The notes under the pieces: model-generated
The model's database searches: none
Seen by the model: only the letters and a program-made list of their open reading frames with translations
What the model was told of the DNA's origin: nothing
In this document: piece after piece, positions 1 through 7,154 of the stretch
Numbering within the stretch: the first letter of the stretch is position 1
How the letters are laid out: each line of letters opens with the position of its first letter
From: JASFUX01 sp050050115
Lineage (GTDB): Bacteria > Pseudomonadota > Alphaproteobacteria > Caulobacterales > Maricaulaceae
Length of the DNA: 20,056 nt
Assembly (NCBI GenBank): GCA_050050115.1
Contig: JASFUX010000024.1
Location: forward strand, 1-20,056
Direction: 5' to 3'
Translations under genes and position numbers: made by a program

Positions 1-1199
1 GACTTGTAGGACGCGTTCGCCAGCGGGAAGGTCGCCGCCTTGACCACGACGGTCAGCATCAAGATCGCCACGCCGAAGTTGCCGACGAGCCCGGCGAAGA
101 ACTCCAAGAGCAGGAAGAACGGCTTGGTCAGGAACCAGAACCAGCCCCAGTCGATGGCGTCGTCGAGCCGCGTGATGCCGAGCGTCTCGTCGTATTCGCG
201 CAGAAGCTCGGCCTGCTTGGCGCCGGCGAAGAGGTTGGACGAGACTTGGATCGTCTCGCCGTCGGCGATCTGCACCGAGGGGATTTGCCAGCTCGATTGG
301 AAGGCGGAGTCGTCACCCCTGGGGATCGCCCGGAACTGCGCGTTGAAGACGGCGTTCGGCGCCGGCGCCAGCGCGGCGAGCCAGTACTTGTCGACGATGC
401 CGACCCAGCCGCTGGTGTTGTCGTACTCGATCTCGCCGTCTTTTTGCGTGTTCTTGTAGCTGCGCGCTCTGCGCCGGTTGTCGAGGACGCCGATCACCCC
501 CTCGTGCACGAGCCACGTGCTTCTTTGGCTTTCCGGCGTGCCGTTGCGCCAGATGAATCCATAGGGCGTCAGCTCGCGATCGGCGCCCGACCGGTTCGTG
601 ACCCGATCGGTGACGGTGAACATGTAATGCTCGTCGATCTCGATGGTGCGCTCGAACTCGATGCCGTCGGGGGACGCATAGCCGAGCGTCACCGGCGTGT
701 CGGGCGTTAAGACGTCGCCGGAGAGAACGCGCCATTCGGAGTTCGAGCCCGGCAGTCCGGCTTCTCCGCCATCAGGCGTCTGCCAGCCGAGCCGCGCATA
801 GTAGGCGCCTTCCGCGCCCGCGGGCGAGAACATGGTGACGACCCCGCTGTCGGGATCGACCTCGCGGGTATACTGAATAAGAGACAGATCGTCGATGCGC
901 GCGCCGGTAAGCGCGATTGATCCGGCGAGCTCGGGCGTTTCGATGCGAATGCGTTCGCTCTGCGCCAGCGCTTCGGCGCGTGACACGAAAGTTGACGTCC
1001 CGGCGGGAGCGGCGTCTGCGCTGGCGGCGGTCGGCGGCGCGTCGTCTCCGACCTGCTCCGTCGCGGCCTGCTCGGTCTGCTGCGCTTCGAGCGCCTCGCG
1101 CTGGCGTTCCTCGGCCGGGCCGAGGACGAAAGCGTAATAGAGCAGCAGGATCGCGGTGGCGATGACGACTGCAAGGATCAGGTTCTTCTGGTCGTCCAT
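1..1199 (-). CDS. yidC: Membrane protein insertase YidC (3' part beyond window)
   Basis: YidC/Oxa1 insertase, which places proteins in the inner membrane alone or with SecYEG. The ATG at 1199 begins MDDQKNLILAVVIATAILLL, a short cytoplasmic tip plus a first transmembrane helix typical of Gram-negative YidC. After a Gln/Ala-rich linker comes the large periplasmic beta-domain (for example LSLIQYTREV, YGFIWRNGTPE, GWVGIVDKYWLAAL). Near the window edge the frame reads LLLEFFAGLVGNFGVAILML and then TVVVKAATFPLANASYK, the start of the conserved insertase core. About 399 residues are visible with no stop or frameshift; the remaining conserved helices lie before position 1. It follows rnpA after 21 bp and is probably in the rpmH-rnpA-yidC operon. 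Identification is very secure. Confidence 0.97.
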   Translation of the reverse strand, partial: MDDQKNLILAVVIATAILLLYYAFVLGPAEERQREALEAQQTEQAATEQVGDDAPPTAASADAAPAGTSTFVSRAEALAQSERIRIETPELAGSIALTGARIDDLSLIQYTREVDPDSGVVTMFSPAGAEGAYYARLGWQTPDGGEAGLPGSNSEWRVLSGDVLTPDTPVTLGYASPDGIEFERTIEIDEHYMFTVTDRVTNRSGADRELTPYGFIWRNGTPESQRSTWLVHEGVIGVLDNRRRARSYKNTQKDGEIEYDNTSGWVGIVDKYWLAALAPAPNAVFNAQFRAIPRGDDSAFQSSWQIPSVQIADGETIQVSSNLFAGAKQAELLREYDETLGITRLDDAIDWGWFWFLTKPFFLLLEFFAGLVGNFGVAILMLTVVVKAATFPLANASYK

Positions 1200-1220
1200 G
1201 CGGCGGGCGCCTTCGATTCT

Positions 1221-1619
1221 TTAGGAGGCGGGGCCGTCGGCAGGGTCGGACGCGGCCGGCGCGAGGCTTAACAACGCGCCTTTTACATCGTCAAGCAGAA
1301 GACCCCAGGGCCGTTCGCCCGTCTCTCGGCGCGCGATGAACACATAGTCGCACCCAGGTCGGCCATGAAGAGGCAAGAGCGCCCGCGCCGCCTCGCGCAG
1401 CCGCCGCTTGGCCCGGTTGCGCACGACCGCGCCGCCGATCTTCTTGGTTGCGGTGAATCCCATGCGGATCAGAGGATCGCCGTCGCCGCGCGGACGCATC
1501 TGCACCAGGCATCCCGGCCGCGTCCGCTTGGCCGCCTTCGCCGCGGCGAGGAACTCGGCCCGCCGCGTCAGGCGCCCCAGCTTGGCCGGAGCTTCTAGGC
1601 CGACAGGCGCTTGCGGCAC
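1221..1619 (-). CDS. rnpA: Ribonuclease P protein component
   Basis: Small basic protein subunit of RNase P, which helps the catalytic RNA (rnpB, not in this window) remove tRNA 5' leaders. The core is clear: LGRLTRRAEFLAAAK near the N-terminus, GFTATKKIGGAVVRNRAKRR with the conserved RNR RNA-binding motif, and CDYVFIARRE, the strand near the C-terminus. No ATG, GTG or TTG lies in frame between the rpmH stop and this core. The nearest canonical start is a GTG at 1619, inside rpmH in another frame, which gives 132 aa, a normal alphaproteobacterial size. Alternatives are an in-frame TTG (1736) or GTG (1745) just before rpmH, which would make rnpA enclose rpmH, or a CTG near 1580. The product is certain; the start is inferred. 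Confidence 0.92.
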   Translation of the reverse strand: MPQAPVGLEAPAKLGRLTRRAEFLAAAKAAKRTRPGCLVQMRPRGDGDPLIRMGFTATKKIGGAVVRNRAKRRLREAARALLPLHGRPGCDYVFIARRETGERPWGLLLDDVKGALLSLAPAASDPADGPAS

Positions 1620-1729
1620 TTCGCGCGCCGCCGGGCGAGCAGCTTGCGCCCGTTCTTGCTGGACATCCGCGCGCGGAAGCCGTGGCGCCGCTTGCGCACC
1701 AGCTTGGAGGGTTGGAATGTGCGTTTCAC
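1595..1729 (-). CDS. rpmH: 50S ribosomal protein L34
   Basis: Ribosomal protein L34, a 44-residue, very basic protein of the large subunit. The sequence has the family signature: KRTFQPSKLVRKRRHGFRAR, then MSSKNGRKLLARRRAKCRKR and LSA. The length is exactly typical. The start codon is GTG rather than ATG, since the conserved KRTFQPS begins right after it; a GGGG stretch about ten bases upstream is a weak ribosome binding site. It is the first gene of the rpmH-rnpA-yidC operon, and its last 25 bases overlap the proposed rnpA start in another frame. Confidence 0.96.
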   Translation of the reverse strand: MKRTFQPSKLVRKRRHGFRARMSSKNGRKLLARRRAKCRKRLSA

Positions 1730-1800
1730 TGGTCAATCGCCCCACGATCTGGTTGCCGCCCGCTCCAACCGCCGCTGCTGACGCGCGTGCGGGCGCGCGG

Positions 1801-1829
1801 TGCGTACGCGTCGCGCGCGCACACGTCAA
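1801..1829 (-). promoter_or_regulatory. Possible promoter of the rpmH operon
   Basis: Read on the minus strand, TTGACG (1829-1824) is followed after 17 bases by TACGCA (1806-1801), about 70 bases upstream of rpmH. The -35 box matches sigma-70 consensus in five of six positions, but the -10 is poor. This is the best candidate I see in the 288-bp divergent gap (1730-2017) between rpmH and the kinase gene. I see no DnaA boxes there, so there is no sign of an origin next to rpmH. Confidence 0.3.
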
Positions 1830-2017
1830 GGGCGGGACTGGCGTTGTGCAAGGACGAGAGCTGCGCCCAAGCAGCGCGATCGCGCACGGCGCGGGACAAA
1901 GCCGCAGGCGGTCCGGGCTGTAAAACTGGAGGCGCGGCGGTATTTTGGCTAACAGATCGTTCGCGTCGCCGGCGCTTCGCCCGGCCCGCCGCGACGGCAA
2001 GGGAGCGAGGCCGAGGA

Positions 2018-3496
2018 ATGGGGCAGGCGCAGGGCGCGCACACGACCGAGCGCGGCGATCAGCCGCGCGATGGCGCCGCTGACGGCCCGCCCGGACATGA
2101 GCGAGGGCCGCTGCGCGGGGTGGGCGCGCGGCTTCTGGCGCTGACGCTCGCCGCCGTGCTCATCGTCTCGGCGCTGATCTTCATCCCCTCGGCGGCCGCC
2201 TTCCGCACCGGCTGGCTGACCGAGAAGGTCGAAACCGCGCGGCTGGCGACCCTCGCCGCGCTCGCCGCGCCCGACCTGACGTCCTCGGACGAGCTGGCCC
2301 AGCGGCTTCTGATGCAGGCCGAGATCGAGGCGGTCAGCGTCAAGCGCGCCGGCTTGAGAGAGCTGATCCTGACAACCGATCCCGCAGAGGCGCCGCCGAT
2401 CCGCATCGACCTGCGCGAGCGGGGGTTGTGGATGGCGATCATCGACACCTGCCTGACCTTCACCGCGCCCGAAGGCCGCGACCTGCTGATCGTCGACAGC
2501 GCCCAGATGGACGATGTCGAGATGATCGAGGTGCTGGTTTCCGAAGCCCCGCTCAAGGCCGCGCTCTTGGGCTTCACCGGCCGGGTGTTCTTCACCACCC
2601 TGGCGATCACCGCGGTCGTCGCCGCCGGGCTCTATGCTGCGGTGACCTATATGCTGGTCGCGCCCCTGCGCGGGCTGGTCGCCGCGATGATGCGCTTCCG
2701 CGAGGAGCCTGAGGATCCCACCCGGGCCATCACGCCGTCCGAACGCGCCGACGAGATCGGCGACGCGGAGGCGGCGCTTGCGGAGCTGCAGGGCCAGGTG
2801 CGCCAGGCGCTCACGCAACGCGGCCGGCTCGCCGCGCTCGGCGAGGCGGTGGCGAAGATCAACCACGACTTGAGGAACGTGCTCTCGAGCGCCCAGCTGA
2901 TCTCCGACCGGCTGGCGCAGAACGACGATCCGCAGGTCCGCGCCCAGGGCGAGCGGCTGGTCCGCTCGATCGACCGCGGCGTGCGGCTGGCGCAGGAGGT
3001 GCTCGCCTACGGCAAGGCCGAGGAGCGTCCCGCCGCCCGGGAGCGCGTCGCGCTGCGGCCGGTGCTCGAAGAAGCCTTCACCGATGCGGCCAGCGCCGCC
3101 GAGGCGGCGGTCGGTCTGGATCTTCAGGTCGAGGCGGAGGTCGCGGCGCTGGGCGATGAAGAGTTCCTCCATCGCGTCTTCTTGAACCTGATGCGCAACG
3201 CGGTCGTCGCGTTCGACGGTGCGGAAGAGAACGGCGGACGGCAGGACGTGATCACCGTGACCGTCGGGAGCGAAAACGGCTTCTGGGTGGTCGAGGTCGC
3301 CGACAACGGCCCCGGCGTGCCCGAGAAGGCGCGCGCGCGGCTGTTCCAGCCGTTCTCCCACAGCGCCAACCGCGCGGGCTCCGGGCTCGGCCTTGCGATC
3401 GCGCGCGAGCTGGCGCGGGCGCAGGGCGGGGACGTCAGCCTTGCGCGCACCGGCCCCGAGGGCGCGGCGTTCTCGGTGCGCCTGGTGAAGGCCTGA
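2018..3496 (+). CDS. Membrane sensor histidine kinase (HAMP, HisKA, HATPase)
   Basis: Two-component sensor kinase of 492 aa. A first transmembrane helix lies at about residues 38-60 (LLALTLAAVLIVSALIFIP), then a periplasmic sensor region of about 125 residues, a second helix at about 190-214, a HAMP-like linker (ADEIGDAEAALAELQ), and the dimerisation helix with the phospho-acceptor His283 in NHDLRN. The ATPase domain has an N box with Asn394 (NLMRNAVVAF), G1 DNGPG at 429, an F box LFQPF and G2 GSGLGLAIA at 454. I chose the ATG at 2018 because it leaves a short cytoplasmic tip before the first helix; the frame stays open further upstream but without domain content, and GGGAG about 12 bases upstream is a weak ribosome site. 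No response regulator is adjacent, so the partner and stimulus are unknown. It diverges from the rpmH operon. Confidence 0.9.
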   Translation: MGQAQGAHTTERGDQPRDGAADGPPGHERGPLRGVGARLLALTLAAVLIVSALIFIPSAAAFRTGWLTEKVETARLATLAALAAPDLTSSDELAQRLLMQAEIEAVSVKRAGLRELILTTDPAEAPPIRIDLRERGLWMAIIDTCLTFTAPEGRDLLIVDSAQMDDVEMIEVLVSEAPLKAALLGFTGRVFFTTLAITAVVAAGLYAAVTYMLVAPLRGLVAAMMRFREEPEDPTRAITPSERADEIGDAEAALAELQGQVRQALTQRGRLAALGEAVAKINHDLRNVLSSAQLISDRLAQNDDPQVRAQGERLVRSIDRGVRLAQEVLAYGKAEERPAARERVALRPVLEEAFTDAASAAEAAVGLDLQVEAEVAALGDEEFLHRVFLNLMRNAVVAFDGAEENGGRQDVITVTVGSENGFWVVEVADNGPGVPEKARARLFQPFSHSANRAGSGLGLAIARELARAQGGDVSLARTGPEGAAFSVRLVKA

Positions 3497-3543
3497 TCGC
3501 GGCGATCCGTCGGAAGCGCGGATGTCAGAACAAATCGGCAGGC

Positions 3544-3576
3544 AAAAAAGAGGCGCCGCGACAAGCGCGGCGCCTC
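3544..3576 (-). terminator. Strong intrinsic terminator, minus strand
   Basis: A perfect 11-bp GC-rich stem (3550-3560 with 3566-3576, 5-base loop) is followed on the minus strand by six T (3549-3544), a textbook Rho-independent terminator. On the plus strand no T tract follows, so it is not an obvious terminator for the kinase gene. It lies about 225 bases beyond the stop of the CoA transferase gene and could end that transcript, or the separate small RNA proposed here. Confidence 0.85.
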
Positions 3577-3624
3577 AGATCATCTCAGCAGCCTCAGAGG
3601 GGAGAGGGCGATCGCTGAGACATT
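3544..3624 (-). ncRNA. Candidate small RNA with CU-rich loop
   Basis: On the minus strand promoter-like boxes (TTGAAT, 16 bases, TATATT) end at 3631, so a transcript could start near 3624 and stop at the strong terminator ending at 3544, about 81 nt. The 5' half can form a hairpin with a 7-bp stem (minus-strand UCUCAGC at 3620-3614 with GCUGAGA at 3589-3583). Its loop contains CCCUCUCCCCUCU, resembling an anti-Shine-Dalgarno sequence. The second hairpin is the terminator. I see no convincing reading frame. The layout (C/U-rich loop plus terminator) recalls alphaproteobacterial CcsR/cuckoo-type RNAs, but the exact CUCCUCCC is absent. It could instead be only the 3' trailer of the CoA transferase mRNA. 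Confidence 0.45.
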
Positions 3625-3630
3625 ACGAGA

Positions 3631-3658
3631 AATATAGAAAGACTCGTTCAGAATTCAA
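3631..3658 (-). promoter_or_regulatory. Candidate promoter for the minus-strand small RNA
   Basis: Minus-strand TTGAAT (3658-3653) and TATATT (3636-3631) are separated by 16 bases and match the sigma-70 consensus in four and five of six positions. They lie in the most AT-rich stretch of the gap, downstream of the CoA transferase stop and upstream of the terminator, where no protein gene follows for the transcript to serve. Confidence 0.45.
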
Positions 3659-3800
3659 ACGTCATATCGCCGAATCCGCACAAGATCATGTGACATTGCC
3701 GTAAATTCAACGCCTCAAGCCGCTTCGATCCGTCGCAGCGGTATCATATCGAAGACGGCGGGGCCCACGGCCTGCAACCTATTGGGGAGCCTTTAAGGCG

Positions 3801-5000
3801 CTAGATCACGCGCTCGGCTCTCAGCGCGGCGATCTCGTCGGCCGCGTAGCCCAGCGACACCATGATCTCCTCGGTGTGCTCGCCCAGCGTCGGGGCGCGG
3901 CGTTTCATCTCGGCCGGGGTCGTCGAAAGCTTGACCGGCGTGCGCACCACCGGGGCGGCCTTGTCGAGGCCTGGCGTTTCGGTCGGGTGGAGCATGCCCG
4001 AGGCCTGGATGTGCGGATCGTCGAGCGCTTGCTGGGGCGAGAGCAGCGGGCCGCCAGGCACCCGTGCAGCTTCCATCTCGGCGAGGGCTTCGGCCTGGGT
4101 GCGCTCGGCGCACCATTCGGCCATCCGCGCGCTCAGGATCTCGCCGTTGTCGCCGCGCGCGAGGTCGTCTTTGAACCGCGGATCGTTGAGCCACTTGTCT
4201 TCCTCGCCCATCAGCTTGGCCCAGCGCTCGAACAGCGGCTGGCCGATCACCTGGACGATGATGAAGCCGTCCTTGCACTTGACGATGTCGACCGGGCCGG
4301 CCGCCCAGCCGCGGTTGCCCATCGCCTCGCGGTCGAGCCCGAGCACCGCCTGCTCGAGCAGCGTGGCGTTGGAGAAGGCGACGGCCGTGTGCAACAGCGC
4401 CCCCTCGACGATCTGTCCGCGCCCGGTCTTTTGCCGCTCCATCAGCGCGGCGAGCGTGCCGAAGGCGGTCAGCGACGCCGTGCCGAAGTCCACCCACGGC
4501 GCGGCGAGTTTCATCGGATCGCCCGGCCGGCCGGACATGTAGGCCGCGCCGCTCATCACCTGGCCGATGCCGTCAAAGCCGACGCGTTCGGAATAGGGTC
4601 CTTCGCCGTAAGCGGAGACGGTGGTGAGGATGATGTCGGGCTTCACCGCGGTCAGGCTCTCGTAGTCGAGGCCCATGGCTTTCAGGGTCGCCGGCGGCAG
4701 ATTGGCGACGACGACGTCGGCGGTGGCGACCAGCTTTTTTACGATCTCCCGGCCTTTATCCTTCATCGGATTGAGGGTCATGCCGAGCTTGTTGCGGTTC
4801 ATCGGGATGTAGAGCGCGCCGCCGGCGTTGGTCTCGGGCCCGGTCTGCCCCAACGGGAGCTGATGGCGGTCCTCGCTGCCGGCGAGCTTTTCGATCCGGA
4901 TCACCTCCGCGCCGAGGTCGCCCAGCAGGCAGGCGCAATAGGGCCCGGCGATGTATCGCCCGAAGTCCAGAACGCGGATTCCGTCAAGCACGCCTGGCAT
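3801..5000 (-). CDS. CaiB/BaiF (class III) CoA transferase family protein
   Basis: 399-aa family III CoA transferase; such enzymes move CoA between carboxylic acids (formyl-, carnitine-, succinyl-CoA and others), and relatives include alpha-methylacyl-CoA racemase. Visible family features: N-terminal LDGIRVLDFGRYIAGPYC, GDLGAEVIRIEK, YIPMNRNKLGMTLN, and APWVDFGTAS, whose Asp171 sits where family enzymes have the catalytic Asp that forms acyl-anhydride intermediates. The C-terminal part has GGPLLSPQQALDDPHIQASG and TLGEHTEEI, both usual. The start is well supported: GAGGGGAGAG lies just before the ATG. The gene stands alone, with divergent or unrelated neighbours, so the substrate cannot be inferred. 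The long non-coding stretch after its stop carries the candidate small RNA and terminator. Confidence 0.9.
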   Translation of the reverse strand: MPGVLDGIRVLDFGRYIAGPYCACLLGDLGAEVIRIEKLAGSEDRHQLPLGQTGPETNAGGALYIPMNRNKLGMTLNPMKDKGREIVKKLVATADVVVANLPPATLKAMGLDYESLTAVKPDIILTTVSAYGEGPYSERVGFDGIGQVMSGAAYMSGRPGDPMKLAAPWVDFGTASLTAFGTLAALMERQKTGRGQIVEGALLHTAVAFSNATLLEQAVLGLDREAMGNRGWAAGPVDIVKCKDGFIIVQVIGQPLFERWAKLMGEEDKWLNDPRFKDDLARGDNGEILSARMAEWCAERTQAEALAEMEAARVPGGPLLSPQQALDDPHIQASGMLHPTETPGLDKAAPVVRTPVKLSTTPAEMKRRAPTLGEHTEEIMVSLGYAADEIAALRAERVI

Positions 5001-5277
5001 CGTCTCTCCCCTCTGTCATTGGCCCGCGCGTCCGGCGCGCGTTGGTCTGAGTTAGAACAAAACGGAGGGGGAGGGAAATGGGTGGGAGCCGGGATTCACT
5101 TTTCCTGAGAACGCTCTTGGTCGCAGAGCGCGGTGTTCGTACGCGACAGTACTTGACGCCGTTTGCCGCGCTTCAACTTCAAACGATCGGGCTATACGAT
5201 TGCGCGCTCGCTGGATGTCGACGCTGAAAGCACATCTGGTTTTGGGGTGATCGAGAAGGTGACGGTTGGGGGAGCCG

Positions 5278-5925
5278 ATGCGATTCTTCTGTTTTCTGGC
5301 AGCGCTCGCAGCGCTGAGCGCGTCGCCTGCGCAGGGTCAGGAGCCGTTAAGCCAGGTCAGAACCGCCGCATTCCTCGAAGTCGTCGCGATCCGCGGCATG
5401 GAATGCGGTCTGATGCGTCCCTGGCAGGCGGCCGCGCTCCGCGCGCTCAACCGGCAGGACATGGCGCGGTGGGACAATCAGCGGCGCGAGCAACTCATCC
5501 CCGAAATTACGCGACAGCTGGCCGAAACCGATTGCGACAACCAGACCGTGCAGGTCTGGATCGAAGGCTCCTCGCGCGGCTTCGACAGCGAGATGCTGCC
5601 GCCTTACCTTGTCGCCTACCGCACGATGGCGAGCATGCAGGAACCGCCGCAAGTGTTCGCCGCCACCGCGCTGCGGCTCGACTATGCCCCGGCGATCGAC
5701 GCGATCGACGCCAAGTTCGCCGAGCTCGCAGCCTCCGGCGCGGTCGCCGAAGGCGGCTATTCGTGGCCGGAGTATATCGAACGCACCGAGGGCTTCATCG
5801 AAGAGTTCGCCGCAACCCTGGCCGATCCCGAAGCGACGGGTGAGGCCGCGGACGAGGCGGCCTCCTGGCTTGCGCAGTCGGCGTTGATCGTCGAGCTGTG
5901 GCTGATGGACGAGCTGGGCTCATGA
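5278..5925 (+). CDS. Exported protein of unknown function
   Basis: A 215-aa protein with a clear signal peptide (MRFFCFLAALAALSASPAQG, cleavage near GQ-EP), so probably periplasmic. I do not recognise the family. The mature part is predicted mostly helical and acidic, with two early cysteines (GMECGLMRPWQ and ETDCDNQ) that could form a disulfide. The ATG at 5278 is preceded by GGGGGAG at ideal spacing; a TTG at 5266 is in frame but would bury that site. The last four bases overlap the next gene's start (ATGA), indicating translational coupling. Expression probably starts in the 277-bp gap 5001-5277, where I see no convincing promoter. Confidence 0.85.
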   Translation: MRFFCFLAALAALSASPAQGQEPLSQVRTAAFLEVVAIRGMECGLMRPWQAAALRALNRQDMARWDNQRREQLIPEITRQLAETDCDNQTVQVWIEGSSRGFDSEMLPPYLVAYRTMASMQEPPQVFAATALRLDYAPAIDAIDAKFAELAASGAVAEGGYSWPEYIERTEGFIEEFAATLADPEATGEAADEAASWLAQSALIVELWLMDELGS

Positions 5926-7037
5926 GGGTCACGCCGCTTTATCGCCTCGCCGCCGTCGCCGCGCTCTGCGGCGCGGGTCTGGCTGCGCCCGCAGCGGCTC
6001 AAACCTGCGAGCCGACGACGACCACGCACGCCGTGCGCATTCTCGGGACCGGTCCGGACGGCGCGCTCACCGATCTGGAGCGCCCCTACGTCGCGGGCGA
6101 GCGAAGCTTCTTTCAAGAGCTCGACAACGGCTGGGTGTTCGCGCTGATACGCGCCGAGACCGGCTGGTCGATCCGGCTCTACGAAAATGCCGCGATCGGC
6201 AACGCGGTAGATCTCACCTCGATGACCCCGCCGTTCGGGGGCGCGCCGAACCCGCGCGACGTCTTCGGCTGGCATTTCAGGAACGCCGACAACACCGGGC
6301 CTAATACCGGGGACGTCAACGCGCCCCAAACTTTGCGCGCTTTCGTCGTATCGCCGTCGCTCGCGGGGACCGGCGGCTTTCGTCCGTCGACAGATCCGGA
6401 CGAGCCGAGACTGCAGGAGCCCGGATCCGACGACGGGATCGGCTGGGTGAACGTGCTCGATTACGGTCTTGCCAACACGGGCCCCGGCGCGCAAGCGCGG
6501 ATGAACTATCTGGAGTTCGAGGCCTGCGTGTCCTGGCCGCGCACCGAAGACGAACAAGCGCGGCTCGAAGATCTCGCCAGCCCCGAGTTCACCGACGAGG
6601 ACCGGGAGATGTTCGGCGCCTGCGGTCTCGACCTCGAAGCTAACGAACTCAACGCCCGCTATCTGCCGCGCACGCTCGGCGGCGATCTCGACGGCGACGG
6701 CGCGCTCGACAATGTCGCCCAGGTTCGCCGCCTCTCGGACGACAAGCGCGGGCTGGCGCTCTGCCGCGCGGGAACTTGGCTGCATGAGATCGGATTGGAT
6801 GACGCGGCCGTCGGCGATCTCGAGCCGGGCTACGTCGATCAGGTCGAGGCCTGGCAGTGGATCACGCAGCATGATCGCGCCGGCGACGATCTGCCGTTGC
6901 ACCTCACCGGCTACCCCTTGCCCGAAGCTGACGGCGACATCCTCGTGCTCGAGCGCGTCGAGAAAGAAGCGGTGGTCGTCTACTGGCGCGACGGCGCGCT
7001 TCAGGCCAAACGCCTCTACCATTATGTCGAGCCTTAG
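5922..7037 (+). CDS. Exported protein of unknown function with acidic DxDxDG loop
   Basis: 371 aa, starting at the ATG of the ATGA overlap with the previous gene. Signal peptide of about 26 residues (hydrophobic run LAAVAALCGAGLAAPAAA, ending near AAQ-TCEP). I do not recognise the whole protein. Near residue 250 it has GGDLDGDGALDNVAQVRR, an acidic DxDxDG loop like those that bind calcium in FG-GAP or dockerin-type repeats; the following residues also fit an FG-GAP-like strand. Other cysteines (EFEACVSWP, MFGACGLDL, ALCRAG) suggest disulfides in the periplasm. The C-terminal part is strand-rich (DILVLERVEKEAVVVYWRDG). It probably acts with its coupled partner upstream; no enzyme motif is visible. 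Confidence 0.82.
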   Translation: MRVTPLYRLAAVAALCGAGLAAPAAAQTCEPTTTTHAVRILGTGPDGALTDLERPYVAGERSFFQELDNGWVFALIRAETGWSIRLYENAAIGNAVDLTSMTPPFGGAPNPRDVFGWHFRNADNTGPNTGDVNAPQTLRAFVVSPSLAGTGGFRPSTDPDEPRLQEPGSDDGIGWVNVLDYGLANTGPGAQARMNYLEFEACVSWPRTEDEQARLEDLASPEFTDEDREMFGACGLDLEANELNARYLPRTLGGDLDGDGALDNVAQVRRLSDDKRGLALCRAGTWLHEIGLDDAAVGDLEPGYVDQVEAWQWITQHDRAGDDLPLHLTGYPLPEADGDILVLERVEKEAVVVYWRDGALQAKRLYHYVEP

Positions 7038-7154
7038 CGCCCCGAACTCTGGCGCATCCCGCCCTTTTCTCGCCCTAACGCAGCGGATAGCTATCGTTCT
7101 CTCAGCCGGCGGATCGTCCGGCGCGTTCAAGAACACATGATTGGGGGAGCCATC

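Noticed and set aside
866..886. ATAAGAGACAG, resembling the Tn5 mosaic end used in sequencing adapters
   Set aside because: The match is partial, and the bases encode conserved YidC residues (LSLIQYT) in an uninterrupted frame.
1949..3361. Open frame of 470 codons opposite the histidine kinase
   Set aside because: The plus-strand frame has every kinase motif in order; the antisense translation is low-complexity and Arg/Gln/Asp-rich.
3522..3704. A 60-codon plus-strand frame after the kinase gene
   Set aside because: It runs through the terminator hairpin and the promoter-like AT-rich region, has no ribosome site, and codon use does not resemble the neighbours.
5163..5843. Plus-strand open frame of 226 codons overlapping the 215-aa exported protein
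   Set aside because: It begins without a start context and becomes Arg-rich exactly where the exported protein's frame has a signal peptide and a ribosome site.
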